NCBI GenBank assembly: GCA_945860135.1
Contig: CAMAPK010000001.1
Location: forward strand, 146,381-210,380
Reading direction: 5' to 3'
From: Nitrosovibrio sp. Nv4
GTDB lineage: Bacteria; Pseudomonadota; Gammaproteobacteria; Burkholderiales; Nitrosomonadaceae
Length of the DNA: 64,000 nucleotides
Shown here one piece after another: positions 30,834-40,400 of this stretch. The translations under genes were made by a program, and so were the position numbers. Every line of letters starts with the position of its first letter. Within the stretch, counting starts at the first letter, position 1. Below the pieces are notes generated by a model. That model ran no database searches, was not told the origin of the DNA, and was given only the letters and a program-made list of their open reading frames with translations.

Positions 30834-32015
30834 TCAGGCCGCTACCGCGCCCTTAATTCCCGCATCAGCGCGAAGCTGTGCCGCCTTGTCAGTCGCTTCC
30901 CAGGTGAATTCCGGCTCGTCCCGGCCAAAGTGGCCATAAGCAGCGGTCTTGGCGTAAATCGGACGCAGCAGATTGAGAGAATGAATGATGGCACGTGGAC
31001 GCAAGTCGAAATGCCGTTCGATCAGTTTGGCTATTTCGTCGTCAGAAATTTTTCCCGTGCCGAAAGTGTCGACCATCAGCGAAACCGGGCGCGCCACGCC
31101 AATGGCGTAGGCTACCTGTACTTCGCACCTGCTGGCGATACCGGCAGCAACGATGTTCTTGGCCACATACCGCCCGGCGTAAGCCGCCGAACGATCCACC
31201 TTGGACGGATCCTTGCCGGAAAAAGCGCCGCCGCCGTGATGCGCCGCACCACCATAGGTATCCACGATGATCTTGCGGCCGGTCAAGCCACAGTCACCCA
31301 TCGGCCCGCCCACCACAAAACGTCCGGTAGGATTAACCAGATAACGCGTATCGCTGCTCAGCATGCTTTTGGGGATCACTGGTTTAATGATCTCCTCGAT
31401 TACCGCTTCCGACAACTCTGCATGAGAAATGTCCGGATGATGCTGGGTGGATACCACCACGGTCTCGACCCGCTGCGGCCTGCCGTTCAGGTAGCTCACC
31501 GACACCTGCGACTTGGCGTCGGGACGCAGCCACGTCAGGCGTCCGTCTTTTCTCAGTTCCGCTTGCCGTTCCATCAAACGGTGAGCATAGTAAATCGGCA
31601 TCGGCATCAATTGCGGCGTCTCATCGCAGGCATAGCCGAACATGAGCCCTTGATCGCCCGCACCCTGATCCATTTCCTGTTCTTTGGTACGGTTGACCCC
31701 CTGGGCGATGTCGGGTGACTGCTTGTTGAAAGCGGTCAGCACCGCGCAGGTAGTGGAATCAAAACCAATGTCGGAGCTGGTGTAACCGATGCGCTTGACG
31801 GTCTCGCGCGCGACCACATTGTAATCCACCGAAGCATGGGTGGTGATTTCACCCGACATCACAATCAGCCCGGTGCTGCACAGGGTTTCGCAGGCTACCC
31901 GCGCATTGGCATCCTGGGCCAGAATCGCGTCCAGGACTGAATCGGAAATTTGATCGGCCACCTTGTCGGGATGGCCTTCGGATACGGATTCGGAAGTAAA
32001 AAGATATGCGCTCAT
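30834..32015 (-). CDS. metK: S-adenosylmethionine synthetase
   Basis: 393 aa. Makes SAM from methionine and ATP. Diagnostic segments: [18 protein letters not shown] at the N-terminus, the ATP loop [12 protein letters not shown] and the P-loop-like [19 protein letters not shown]. It is the first gene of the SAM cycle run (metK, ahcY, metF); the riboswitch between metK and ahcY lets the two be controlled separately. Confidence 0.97.
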   Translation of the reverse strand: MSAYLFTSESVSEGHPDKVADQISDSVLDAILAQDANARVACETLCSTGLIVMSGEITTHASVDYNVVARETVKRIGYTSSDIGFDSTTCAVLTAFNKQSPDIAQGVNRTKEQEMDQGAGDQGLMFGYACDETPQLMPMPIYYAHRLMERQAELRKDGRLTWLRPDAKSQVSVSYLNGRPQRVETVVVSTQHHPDISHAELSEAVIEEIIKPVIPKSMLSSDTRYLVNPTGRFVVGGPMGDCGLTGRKIIVDTYGGAAHHGGGAFSGKDPSKVDRSAAYAGRYVAKNIVAAGIASRCEVQVAYAIGVARPVSLMVDTFGTGKISDDEIAKLIERHFDLRPRAIIHSLNLLRPIYAKTAAYGHFGRDEPEFTWEATDKAAQLRADAGIKGAVAA

Positions 32016-32087
32016 GTTTTCCAGCTAATTAGGGTTTGAAAAAGCCTCGTAGGATAGCAGATTATGCCTCTTGCAAGAAGCCTCCCC

Positions 32088-32136
32088 ACTTCCCACTTCC
32101 CACTTACTACTTACTACTTACTACTTACTACTTACA
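32088..32136. repeat. Seven-copy heptanucleotide tandem repeat
   Basis: Two copies of ACTTCCC, four of ACTTACT and one ACTTACA lie head to tail without interruption. The array begins just after the DUF2024 gene and covers its stop codon, so the last two codons lie inside it. Copy number in such arrays changes easily by slipped-strand pairing. Confidence 0.85.
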
Positions 32137-32385
32137 ACCTTCCATCTTGTAGATGAAATAACCATCCTTGTTAATTGCGTCGACAACATTAGGAGGTGCG
32201 CTCTGACTGTGACAGAAACTGCATTCCCTGCTCGTGACGGTAGCATCCTCTTCGCCGATCGAGGTCAGCCACTGTTTGGCATACTCGACCGCTTTCGGAT
32301 CGTCTTTCACTGCAGTGAAGACATCAAAGTGCATGGTGTGGCCATCCTTGGCTTTGACATAAGTGTCATAAACGTGCATTTGCAT
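32128..32385 (-). CDS. DUF2024 family protein
   Basis: 85 aa. The peptide begins MQMHVYDTYVKAKDGHTMHF and has the conserved VTSRECSFCHSQSAP with a CxxC pair and a C-terminal GYFIYKMEGC, all typical of DUF2024. No function is established. The ATG at 32385 is preceded by GAGGAA; longer upstream starts have no ribosome site. The stop lies in a heptamer repeat, so the C-terminus may vary between strains. Confidence 0.85.
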   Translation of the reverse strand: MQMHVYDTYVKAKDGHTMHFDVFTAVKDDPKAVEYAKQWLTSIGEEDATVTSRECSFCHSQSAPPNVVDAINKDGYFIYKMEGCK

Positions 32386-32538
32386 AATTATTCCTCTATA
32401 AATTAAGGTCTTGGGAAACTGAAGCGGACTCTGCCTCAGTGGCTCAATTGATTCGCCGCATAGGCTACCACGGCGCTGGTAAAAGTGGAATGCGGTTTCT
32501 TTCGAGTGCACATAGCAAGATTGATGCAGTCCTGCTTT

Positions 32539-32557
32539 ATGTCACAATACTGTAATA
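32539..32557 (+). promoter_or_regulatory. pstS: Pho-box-like site before pstS
   Basis: TGTCACA and TGTAATA occur 11 bp apart, the spacing of PhoB-binding direct repeats (consensus CTGTCAT spaced by 11). It lies about 65 bp upstream of the pstS start. It is weaker than the site before the porin gene. Confidence 0.5.
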
Positions 32558-32621
32558 TTAATAGTCCATTATATTAATGTTGCCATGTGGCGGCCATCTG
32601 ATCAAACAAATGGAGGATGTA

Positions 32622-33641
32622 ATGTTGCGATCGCACAATCTTAAAGTACTGGGCATGTTCACCGTATTGGCTGCGTTAACTGGCGCCGCCGGTATTGCGA
32701 GTGCGCAATCGGTTGTCAAAATTGACGGTTCCAGCACCGTTTATCCTATCACCGAAGCGGTAGCAGAGGACTACCAGATAGCCAAAAAAGGTGCGGTCAA
32801 GGTGACGGTCGGCATCTCCGGTACGGGTGGCGGCTTCAAGAAATTCTGCCGTGGCGAGATCGATATCGCCAACGCTTCCCGCCCTATTCAGCGAAAGGAA
32901 ATGGAAGAGTGCAAGAAAGCCGGTGTGCAATATGTTGAAATGCCGGTGGCGTACGATGCGTTGACCGTGGCGATAAATCCGAGGAACACCTGGAGCAAAA
33001 CCATGACCGTCGCGGAATTGAAGAAAATCTGGGAACCGTCCGCCCAAGGCAAAATCACCAAATGGAATCAGATAAACCCGGCCTGGCCTGATGAAACCTT
33101 CAAGCTCTACGGTGCGGGTGCGGATTCCGGCACTTTTGACTATTTTACTGAAGCCATCGTTGGCAAGGCCAAATCGAGTCGTGGCGACTTCACCGCTTCC
33201 GAAGACGACAACGTCCTGGTACAAGGGGTAGCGAGCGACAAGAACGGATTGGGTTTCTTCGGTTTTGCCTATTACATCGAAAATCAGAAAAAAGTCACCG
33301 CAGTTGCGATAGATAGCGGTAAGGGCGGCGTTATCCCGTCTGCCGAAACAGTAGAGGATGCAAGTTACCAGCCTTTGGCCCGGCCCATTTTTATCTATGT
33401 GAACATCAAGTCAGCGGAAAAACCCGAGGTCAAGGAGTTTGTTACGTTCTATATGAAGAATGCGCTTACCCTGGTGAAAGAAGTCCAGTATTTCCCGTTA
33501 CCGCCAAGTGCCTACACCGCCATCATGCAGAACTTCACCAACAAGAGGCTGGGAACGGTATTTGGTGGCATATCGGCAGTGGGCCTCTCGATCAGCGAAC
33601 TGCTCAAGCGCGAAGCCCGGCTGGAATTCGAACATAATTGA
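32622..33641 (+). CDS. pstS: Phosphate ABC transporter substrate-binding protein
   Basis: 339 aa. Periplasmic phosphate-binding protein. A signal peptide ends after GIASA, and the mature protein starts with [20 protein letters not shown], which carries phosphate ligands; [20 protein letters not shown] and [12 protein letters not shown] complete the binding site. It resembles the SphX/PstS-like group. The ATG at 32622 has GGAGGA upstream. The permease and ATPase genes (pstC, pstA, pstB) are not next to it, so it either feeds a transporter elsewhere or acts as an extra binder. Confidence 0.93.
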   Translation: MLRSHNLKVLGMFTVLAALTGAAGIASAQSVVKIDGSSTVYPITEAVAEDYQIAKKGAVKVTVGISGTGGGFKKFCRGEIDIANASRPIQRKEMEECKKAGVQYVEMPVAYDALTVAINPRNTWSKTMTVAELKKIWEPSAQGKITKWNQINPAWPDETFKLYGAGADSGTFDYFTEAIVGKAKSSRGDFTASEDDNVLVQGVASDKNGLGFFGFAYYIENQKKVTAVAIDSGKGGVIPSAETVEDASYQPLARPIFIYVNIKSAEKPEVKEFVTFYMKNALTLVKEVQYFPLPPSAYTAIMQNFTNKRLGTVFGGISAVGLSISELLKREARLEFEHN

Positions 33642-33697
33642 TGGTCGAATTCATCCTGTATCGTCTTTGTTGAAGTGTTACCTGAATAATCCCACCG

Positions 33698-33725
33698 TGG
33701 GGTGCGCGCCGCAGGCCGCACCCCA
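33698..33725 (+). terminator. Terminator hairpin after pstS
   Basis: TGGGGTGCG (33698-33706) pairs with CGCACCCCA (33717-33725), with an inner GCC/GGC pair in the loop. It lies about 55 bp after the pstS stop. The rest of the gap to the porin gene holds Pho boxes and no gene. Confidence 0.6.
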
Positions 33726-33853
33726 TCTTAATTTCTGTCTGCTCCCCGCTCGATTCGCATTCACTCTCTTCTCTGCAGCGTAGTCTTTTCTGACTAGCTT
33801 TGACTTGTTCTTGGTAGATTCGTAGACCATTCCAACTAGCCACTTATTTTAAT

Positions 33854-33893
33854 TGTCATAGAACTGTCATAAAGTCGTAACAGGGATGTCATA
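33854..33893 (+). promoter_or_regulatory. Tandem Pho boxes before the porin gene
   Basis: TGTCATA occurs exactly at 33854, 33865 and 33887, with a degenerate copy (CGTAACA) at 33876, so four units lie in an unbroken 11-bp phase. This is the textbook arrangement of PhoB-binding repeats. The porin start is 53 bp further on. Strong evidence for phosphate-starvation control. Confidence 0.85.
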
Positions 33894-33946
33894 ACTCATC
33901 GGTACCATCCCCTCAGTTTCATTAATCATAACTCTGAGGGGGAAAT

Positions 33947-35680
33947 ATGAAGTTATCCAGAATTACGGTGGCAGTGATTGCTGTGCTGGGCGCAGGCTTG
34001 GGTGCTGGCATGGCATCCAGCGCTTTTGCCCTTGATCTTTACATGGACAAGAAAACCAAGCAGCTCTATGCAGAACCTGGACCCGGCCGCGAGCGCCTCG
34101 GTTCTTTCAAGAAAGTCGACGATGCTCCCGCAGAATCCGCAGCAAAAACAGTCACGGCTGAATCACCCCCGGTTCCTAGAGACAGGTCAGCGGCGATGAG
34201 AGAGAAGATGGCAGGTGCCCGTCTTCTCAACGATGTCGCGGTGCTGCAGGAGCATGTCAAGGAAATCGAGAAAGTTCACATGAAATTCGATGACCGTGGT
34301 TTGCATTTTGAAACCAAGGACGGCAACTTTTCAATGTCGTGGAATGGACGGTTACAAGCCGCTTCACAGTACAACTTCATCAATGAAGTTGACCCCAACA
34401 CCCCTTATCTTGTTGGCTCAACCTCTACTGCGAGCTTACCCAATGAGTTGAACAGCGGCATGAATATCCGCCGGGCACGTCTAGGTGCCGAGGGTACCTT
34501 CATGAAGATCTTTGATTACAAGTTTGAATACGACTTTAGCCGCGGCAATGGCTCGGTGGGATCCGGAATTACCGATGCGTTCGTGCGGATGAACCAGACC
34601 AACGCCTTGTCATATAAGCTCGGCTCCTTCAAGGAACCGTTCAGTCTGGAAGAAGCCGCCAGTAACCGCTACCTCACCTTTATTGAACGTCACATGTCGG
34701 TCAACGCGTTCGTCGACAACCCCAACACCTACAAAACCGGTATCGGTGCTAACTACGCGATTCCGCGCTGGCAGACCGGGTGGGCCTTCATGACAGAACC
34801 AATTGGCGCCTGGTCGGCCGCCTCTACCTCGGTTAATGCGAACGGCAACCAGAGCCGCAACAATGGTTCGGGCGACAGCGGCTGGGAAGCCATCGGCCGT
34901 ATATCCGGCAGGCCGTGGATGCAAGACGAGACCCACTTCGTTCATGTCGGTGCTTCCGCAGGGCATACCGATGTCAATAACCAGTACAAGTCTGATGGAA
35001 CCTTTCAAGGTGCGGGGGGCACGGGCGGCGGGGGCGGGATGGCTTTTTTTGCTTTCCCCGGAACCAACGTGGACCGCACCAATATGCTGAATACCGGAAA
35101 CTTGACTCATGGAAATGTAGGGGCTGCGAATCAGGTCAGGATAGACAGCTATGACCGGATGGCAGCAGAACTCTGGTTGAATCACGGCCCGTGGTCAGCT
35201 CAAGGTGAATACCTGCGCACCAATCTCAATGGCTTGGGGTATACCGGCGAACATCTGACCGGCGCCTACGGATTTCTTAGTTACTTCCTGACCGGCGAAT
35301 CCAAGGCTTACCACGTCAGAAACGGCGCGGCGAATCGGATAAGGCCCAGACAACCCTTCCAATGGAGCAAGAATGGCGGCTGGGGAGCATGGGAGGTCGC
35401 CGCCGGTTATGACTACATCGACATGAACAGTGGGATCGTCAAGGGCGGCAGTGCCAAGATGGCCAGAATAGGTCTTAACTGGTACCCCCATTCGAACGTC
35501 AAATGGCAGGCCAACATTCAGCATGTATTGGATGTGAATACAGCAGGAACTCCGCGCAATGAGACTTCAACAACGGGCAGCCCTAACACTGGATTCTCAG
35601 GTGGTGCTGGCGCACGTACCAACGGCTTTCACAATGCCGATCTGACTGTATTCATGACACAGCTTCAGGTCGATTTTTAA
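33947..35680 (+). CDS. OprO/OprP-type phosphate-selective porin
   Basis: 577 aa. Outer-membrane beta-barrel of the phosphate/polyphosphate porin family. A signal peptide ends at SSAFA. A short soluble region with a helical, coiled-coil-like stretch (about 85-110) follows, then the barrel beginning WNGRLQAASQYNF and the family block NIRRARLGAEGTFMKIFDYK, with KLGSFKEPFSLEE. The last residue is Phe (LQVDF), as expected for barrel insertion. A GAGGGG ribosome site precedes the ATG. The Pho boxes upstream and pstS next door indicate phosphate scavenging. Confidence 0.9.
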   Translation: MKLSRITVAVIAVLGAGLGAGMASSAFALDLYMDKKTKQLYAEPGPGRERLGSFKKVDDAPAESAAKTVTAESPPVPRDRSAAMREKMAGARLLNDVAVLQEHVKEIEKVHMKFDDRGLHFETKDGNFSMSWNGRLQAASQYNFINEVDPNTPYLVGSTSTASLPNELNSGMNIRRARLGAEGTFMKIFDYKFEYDFSRGNGSVGSGITDAFVRMNQTNALSYKLGSFKEPFSLEEAASNRYLTFIERHMSVNAFVDNPNTYKTGIGANYAIPRWQTGWAFMTEPIGAWSAASTSVNANGNQSRNNGSGDSGWEAIGRISGRPWMQDETHFVHVGASAGHTDVNNQYKSDGTFQGAGGTGGGGGMAFFAFPGTNVDRTNMLNTGNLTHGNVGAANQVRIDSYDRMAAELWLNHGPWSAQGEYLRTNLNGLGYTGEHLTGAYGFLSYFLTGESKAYHVRNGAANRIRPRQPFQWSKNGGWGAWEVAAGYDYIDMNSGIVKGGSAKMARIGLNWYPHSNVKWQANIQHVLDVNTAGTPRNETSTTGSPNTGFSGGAGARTNGFHNADLTVFMTQLQVDF

Positions 35681-35715
35681 AGCAGTACAAACAACATACA
35701 ACTGAGCGCACCACC

Positions 35716-35746
35716 CGAAGGCTCCGGATGATCTCCGGAGCCTTCG
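35716..35746 (+). terminator. Terminator hairpin after the porin gene
   Basis: A perfect 13-bp stem (CGAAGGCTCCGGA / TCCGGAGCCTTCG) with a TGATC loop, 35 bp after the porin stop. No T run follows, so it may rely on Rho or act as a 3' stabiliser. No gene is seen between it and the promoter at about 35952. Confidence 0.65.
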
Positions 35747-35951
35747 TCACGAGTGAGGCCTCCTGTTTACCGGAGCCAGAATTCTTGCTGTCTGGCTGTC
35801 AGGCCATCTGTGCTGCCTGGTAAGGAACCTCTCTCCCTCCCCACTCCATATCCTCATTCAGCACACCACGCCAAGCAACCCACCCGCAATTCGCTGCCCG
35901 GCTTTTCCATTCCTGGCGGGCAAATATTCGCAATCCATTCCGCACAACATA

Positions 35952-35980
35952 CTGGCAATCAGATTCCTGTCTGCTATAAA
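35952..35980 (+). promoter_or_regulatory. Candidate sigma-70 promoter for the small exported protein pair
   Basis: CTGGCA and TATAAA separated by 17 bp, placed 36 bp before the start codon at 36016. Good match by eye. Confidence 0.45.
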
Positions 35981-36015
35981 TAGAAAGCGTTCGACTTGCT
36001 CAAAGAGGCTGTGCC

Positions 36016-36168
36016 ATGTGCCAACTCGGCAAATCTGTATCTACCGCGGCATTAGCAGGAATGATGTTTGTTTCGTCTGCCGTCATGGCGCAACGGGTAA
36101 TCATTCCCACGCCGATGCCGGCCGGCGTTATCAACCCGATCGTAGTAATGCCCGACCCGTATTTTTAA
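36016..36168 (+). CDS. Small exported peptide, unknown function
   Basis: 50 codons. The peptide starts MCQLGKSVSTAALAGMMFVS and has a clear signal peptide cut after AVMA, leaving about 26 residues rich in Pro, Val and Ile (RVIIPTPMPAGVINPIVVMP) ending PDPYF. No family recognised. It is preceded by a promoter-like site and followed after 11 nt by another exported small protein with its own AAGGAG site, so the two probably form one transcript. Confidence 0.6.
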   Translation: MCQLGKSVSTAALAGMMFVSSAVMAQRVIIPTPMPAGVINPIVVMPDPYF

Positions 36169-36179
36169 AGGAGAAAATC

Positions 36180-36521
36180 ATGTACACCGGAATGCAACGA
36201 ATTGGCACGATGATGAGTACGCTACTCTTGATCCTCTTCCTGGGCACAGTTGCCCATGCTGCCGATCCCAAGACTACGAAACAGCAGTATCCGGTCGAAA
36301 AGATGGAACTGCAGATCTCCAAGGATGGGAAAACTATCGTTGATCAGAATGGACGGGAGGTTGCCCGGTTTGTTAAAGACATGCAGGTACGGCCGGTGGA
36401 AGGGGCAACCCAAAGCTTGCCGGGATGCCAAGTCTGCACAGATGAATGCATCATCTACGAGGGGGAGCGATGCGTGAAGAAAATCCGTTCCTGCACGTGG
36501 GACTTCGACTGCAAGCGATAA
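36180..36521 (+). CDS. Cysteine-rich small exported protein, unknown function
   Basis: 113 aa. A signal peptide (MYTGMQRIGTMMSTLLLILF, cut after AHA) leads to a polar mature part and a C-terminal cluster of six cysteines (GCQVCTDECIIYEGERC, then KKIRSCTWDFDCKR), as in disulfide-knotted or metal-binding secreted proteins. The ATG at 36180 has AAGGAG 6 nt upstream, which decides the start. No family recognised. Confidence 0.7.
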   Translation: MYTGMQRIGTMMSTLLLILFLGTVAHAADPKTTKQQYPVEKMELQISKDGKTIVDQNGREVARFVKDMQVRPVEGATQSLPGCQVCTDECIIYEGERCVKKIRSCTWDFDCKR

Positions 36522-36561
36522 TAGCCGCGCGGCATTAAAACGCGATCAGCATCAGTATCTC

Positions 36562-36588
36562 AGGCCTCGGCGCATTCTGCCGAGGCCT
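36562..36588 (+). terminator. Terminator hairpin after the exported protein pair
   Basis: A perfect 10-bp stem (AGGCCTCGGC / GCCGAGGCCT) with a GCATTCT loop, 40 bp after the stop codon; a short TTT follows at a distance. Confidence 0.55.
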
Positions 36589-36706
36589 CCGGGTTTCATG
36601 ACAATCGGTTGACTTTCATGGTCGAAACCTTACAATCTTCACAGTCCTGCCCAGCGCTTGCTGATTGCAGTCCGTCGTGCCCCAAGAAATTTCTCACCGA
36701 AACTCC

Positions 36707-37348
36707 ATGTACCGTATCGCCGCTTTTGCTCTCGCTGTCATCTCCGTCGTTCCATTTGCGTGGGCGCTCGATGTGAAGAGTCCCGGTCCGGACTGGACTG
36801 AAGCCAACCGCACTGCTGAGTTGGTCATCTTCACCAAAGACGTGACGGAGGGCCGCAGGATCATGGCAGTCGCCGAAGTAGATGCCCCGCCGGAAATTGT
36901 CTTCAATGTCGTCAGTGACTTCGACAACTACCGGGATTTCATGCCTTATGTGGAAGAATCACGAGTGCTCAGCCGAACGAGCGACAGCGAGCTCCTGTCG
37001 TACCAGCGCATCGCCCCGCCTTTCGTAAGCGAGCGCGACTACCCGCTTAAATTCACGCTGACGCGCGGTACGCCCGCGAACGGTGGTGTGTTCAAGACCG
37101 AGTGGAGCGCAGTCCCCAAAACCCTGCCCAAGATCAAAGGCATCGTGCGCATCGCGCTCAACGACGGCTCCTGGCTGATGGAACCGCTTGATGGCGGCAA
37201 GCGCACGCGTCTCACCTACACGTTGCTCACCCACCCGGGTGGCCTGATTCCAAACTTTGTCGCGAACCTGTCGAACACGGTTGTAATCCCGAAACTGTTC
37301 GCGGCCGTGAAAAAACGCGCCGCTGAGAAAAAGGGTGCGGCGAAGTAG
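36707..37348 (+). CDS. Secreted SRPBCC/START-like domain protein
   Basis: 213 aa. A signal peptide (MYRIAAFALAVISVVPFAWA) is followed by a lipid-binding START/polyketide-cyclase-like fold: VDAPPEIVFNVVSDFDNYRD is the usual first helix and strand, and LTYTLLTHPGG leads to the long C-terminal helix. Likely periplasmic; the ligand is unknown. The ATG at 36707 gives a proper signal peptide; an upstream start at 36665 would not. A second secreted protein of this type lies at 57691-58284. Confidence 0.8.
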   Translation: MYRIAAFALAVISVVPFAWALDVKSPGPDWTEANRTAELVIFTKDVTEGRRIMAVAEVDAPPEIVFNVVSDFDNYRDFMPYVEESRVLSRTSDSELLSYQRIAPPFVSERDYPLKFTLTRGTPANGGVFKTEWSAVPKTLPKIKGIVRIALNDGSWLMEPLDGGKRTRLTYTLLTHPGGLIPNFVANLSNTVVIPKLFAAVKKRAAEKKGAAK

Positions 37349-37395
37349 CACTCTGGTAATTCGCCTGACATCCAATAACAGGCACGGATCAAAAC

Positions 37396-37764
37396 ATGTC
37401 CAGCAAGGTCTACTACAACAGCGCATGCCCCGTCTGCAATGCAGGCATCAAGGATCAGCGCCAGCGCATGGAAGCCTGTGGCGTCAAGGATATCGAGTGG
37501 GTTGATGTGCACGCCCACCCTGAGGCAGCAGCGGAAGTGGGCGCTTCATTGGAGCAGGTGCGGGAACGGTTGCACGTCAAAGACCCGGATGGGCGGATCA
37601 ATGTCGGTGCCGACGCATTCGCCTACCTCTGGTCACAAACGCGCAGCCAGCACTGGCTCGCAAAGCTGCTGCAGTTGCCCGTGCTCAGTCAGCTAATGCA
37701 ATTGGCGTACAACCTTTTTGCCCGCCTGCTTTATCGCTGGAACCGCGCCAAGAAACACTGGTGA
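37396..37764 (+). CDS. DCC-family (DUF393) thiol-disulfide oxidoreductase-like protein
   Basis: 122 aa. The N-terminus VYYNSACPVCNAGI carries the CPVC pair that defines the DCC family, a thioredoxin-like fold of unknown substrate. The later segment AFAYLWSQTRSQHWLAKLL, followed by a hydrophobic C-terminus, is also typical. Length is normal. It is 47 nt after the SRPBCC gene on the same strand, and convergent with pyrC. Confidence 0.85.
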   Translation: MSSKVYYNSACPVCNAGIKDQRQRMEACGVKDIEWVDVHAHPEAAAEVGASLEQVRERLHVKDPDGRINVGADAFAYLWSQTRSQHWLAKLLQLPVLSQLMQLAYNLFARLLYRWNRAKKHW

Positions 37765-37823
37765 TGTCGCCACGGATCAGGTAATCCACCAAACCGCATG
37801 TGGTCACGGTAGTCGTACCCGTG

Positions 37824-38855
37824 TTAAATCATTTTCCAACCAACGCTTTCCCCCGCCCGCAGCGGAATCAGCGCTTCTCCGGCGAATTCCAGTTGTGCGG
37901 GAACATTCCAGCTTTGCTTCACCAGCGTAATGGTGTCCTGGTTACGCGGCAGTCGGTAGAAATCCGCGCCGTGGAAACTGGCAAAGGCCTCCAGTTTGTC
38001 CAGCGCACCGGCCTGCTCGAAAGCTTCCGCATACAGTTCAATCGCGGCGTGCGCGCTGTAGATACCAGCGCAACCACAGGCAGCTTCCTTGCTGGCTTTT
38101 GAATGCGGTGCACTGTCGGTGCCAAGGAAAAATTTCGGGTTGCCGCTGATGGCGGCTGCGACCAGCGCGCGCCGATGGCTTTCGCGCTTGAGCACCGGCA
38201 GGCAGTAATGGTGCGGACGGATGCCGCCTTGAAACAGCGCATTGCGATTGAGCAGCAAGTGGTGAGCGGTAATGGTGGCAGCGATATTGCCCGCTGCGCC
38301 CGCAACAAACTCCACTGCCTCTCGGGTGGTGATGTGTTCGAACACCACCCGCAACTGCGGGAAACGCTGGGTGATAGGAGCCAGCACCTGCTCGATGAAA
38401 ACCTTTTCGCGATCGAATACGTCCACTGTGGGATCAGTCGCCTCGCCATGCACCAGCAACGGCATGCCTGCCTGCTGCATCGCAGCGAGCGCGGCGTAAC
38501 AGCGGGCTATGCCGGTGACGCCCAAGTCGGAATGGGTGGTGGCACCGGCCGGATAATATTTCACGCCGTGGATCGCGCCGCTTGCCTTGGCTGCGATGAT
38601 CTCCGCAGGCGCGGTATGATCGGTCAGGTACAGCGTCATCAGCGGCTCGAAGCGCATCCCCGGCGGCAGCGCAGCAAGAATACGGGCGCGATATGCCAGC
38701 GCCATGGCGGTTGTCACCACTGGCGGCCTGAGGTTGGGCATGACGATGGCGCGGGCGAAACGCTGCGCGCTATGCGGCAGCACCGCCTGCATTTGCGCGC
38801 CATCGCGCAGATGCAGGTGCCAGTCGTCGGGGCGGGTGAGAGTCAGCGTCGTCAA
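37824..38855 (-). CDS. pyrC: Dihydroorotase
   Basis: 343 aa, E. coli PyrC type. Zinc hydrolase closing carbamoyl-aspartate to dihydroorotate in pyrimidine synthesis. The metal-binding start [12 protein letters not shown], the carboxylated-lysine segment [14 protein letters not shown], and later [16 protein letters not shown] and FLGTDSAPH are all intact. Confidence 0.97.
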   Translation of the reverse strand: MTTLTLTRPDDWHLHLRDGAQMQAVLPHSAQRFARAIVMPNLRPPVVTTAMALAYRARILAALPPGMRFEPLMTLYLTDHTAPAEIIAAKASGAIHGVKYYPAGATTHSDLGVTGIARCYAALAAMQQAGMPLLVHGEATDPTVDVFDREKVFIEQVLAPITQRFPQLRVVFEHITTREAVEFVAGAAGNIAATITAHHLLLNRNALFQGGIRPHHYCLPVLKRESHRRALVAAAISGNPKFFLGTDSAPHSKASKEAACGCAGIYSAHAAIELYAEAFEQAGALDKLEAFASFHGADFYRLPRNQDTITLVKQSWNVPAQLEFAGEALIPLRAGESVGWKMI

Positions 38856-39056
38856 GATCAGGTGTGCCGTAATCGTTCGCGAATCCGGATTGTACCCCAG
38901 CAGCCTGTCTGACTATAGGCCCGGAATGGGATACACCTGACGGATCGCAATTTGTTCATTTGACCGGGCAATGCAAAAATACCATGCGATTCCTCGATTA
39001 ATTTGGCAGAATGTACCCCATTGCTGCAATTGTTTTTTTATGAGGGAGAGATCACG

Positions 39057-40400
39057 ATGAAATACCAGAGCTTTCAGGAGTTCGGCGCTTACATAGCCGA
39101 ACGCAATCCAGGCCAGCCGGAATATCTGCAGGCAGTTGCCGAAGTCATGGAGAGTCTCTGGCCTTTCATCACCAGCCACCCGCGTTATGCCGAGCACGGT
39201 TTGCTGGATCGCCTGATCGAACCGGAACGCATCATCATGTTCCGGGTATCCTGGGTGGATGACCATGGTGAGGTGAAAGTCAATCGCGGTTACCGTATCC
39301 AGCACAACTCCTCCATCGGCCCCTACAAAGGCGGCACCCGTTTTCACCCCTCGGTCAATCTCTCCATCCTCAAATTTCTGGCTTTCGAACAAACCCTCAA
39401 AAATTCCCTGACCACCCTGCCGATGGGCGGCGGCAAAGGCGGCGCCGACTTCGACCCCAAGGGGCGCAGCCCTGGAGAAGTGATGCGTTTCTGCCAGACT
39501 TACATGTGCGAATTGTTTCGCCATGTCGGCTCCGACACTGACGTGCCCGCCGGTGACATCGGCGTAGGCGGGCGCGAAGTGGGCTTCATGGCCGGCATGA
39601 TGAAGAAACTGTCCAACCGGGCCGATGCAGTCTTCACCGGCAAAGGCTTGAGTTTCGGCGGCTCGCTGATTCGCCCGGAAGCCACCGGCTACGGCACGGT
39701 CTATTTCGCCGAGGAAATGCTCAAGCACACGGGCCGCTCCTTCGATGGTCTGCGCGTTTCCGTCTCTGGCTCCGGCAATGTCGCGCAGTACGCAGTGGAA
39801 AAAGCGATGGCACTGGGCGCCAAGGTGCTGACGGTTTCCGACTCCAGCGGTACGGTAGTTGACGAAGCGGGTTTCACCGCCGAGAAACTGGCCGTGTTGA
39901 TGGAAGTGAAAAATCATTTGCGCGGCCGCGTCAGCGACTATGCTGAACGCATGAAAGTCAGTTTCATTCCCGGTGTGCGGCCATGGCATGTGCCGGTGGA
40001 CGTGGCGCTGCCGTGCGCGACCCAGAACGAGCTGGATGAAAAAGATGCGGCCACCCTGATCAAGAATGGCGTGATCTGCGTGGCCGAGGGAGCCAATATG
40101 CCTTCCACCGCAGAAGCCGTGAAACTGTTCGAGCACAGCAAGGTGCTGTTCGCTCCGGGCAAAGCCAGCAACGCGGGCGGGGTGGCCACTTCCGGTCTGG
40201 AGATGAGCCAGAACGCGATGCGCCTCTCCTGGCCGCGGGAAGAAGTGGATGCCCGTCTGCTGGAAATCATGAAAGCCATCCACAACTCCTGCCTGCAATA
40301 CGGCCAGCGCAAGGACGGCAGCATCAGTTATGTTGACGGCGCCAACGTGGCCGGCTTCGTCAAAGTGGCGGATGCGATGCTGGGACAGGGCGTGATCTGA
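39057..40400 (+). CDS. gdhA: NADP-type glutamate dehydrogenase
   Basis: 447 aa, the length of hexameric NADP-dependent enzymes. Makes glutamate from 2-oxoglutarate and ammonium. The substrate site GPYKGGTRFHPSVN with PMGGGKGGADFDPKG, and the dinucleotide fold (RVSVSGSGNVAQYAVEKA) are present. The ATG at 39057 follows GAGGGAGAG; an upstream in-frame ATG-less extension to 39003 has no support. Confidence 0.96.
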   Translation: MKYQSFQEFGAYIAERNPGQPEYLQAVAEVMESLWPFITSHPRYAEHGLLDRLIEPERIIMFRVSWVDDHGEVKVNRGYRIQHNSSIGPYKGGTRFHPSVNLSILKFLAFEQTLKNSLTTLPMGGGKGGADFDPKGRSPGEVMRFCQTYMCELFRHVGSDTDVPAGDIGVGGREVGFMAGMMKKLSNRADAVFTGKGLSFGGSLIRPEATGYGTVYFAEEMLKHTGRSFDGLRVSVSGSGNVAQYAVEKAMALGAKVLTVSDSSGTVVDEAGFTAEKLAVLMEVKNHLRGRVSDYAERMKVSFIPGVRPWHVPVDVALPCATQNELDEKDAATLIKNGVICVAEGANMPSTAEAVKLFEHSKVLFAPGKASNAGGVATSGLEMSQNAMRLSWPREEVDARLLEIMKAIHNSCLQYGQRKDGSISYVDGANVAGFVKVADAMLGQGVI

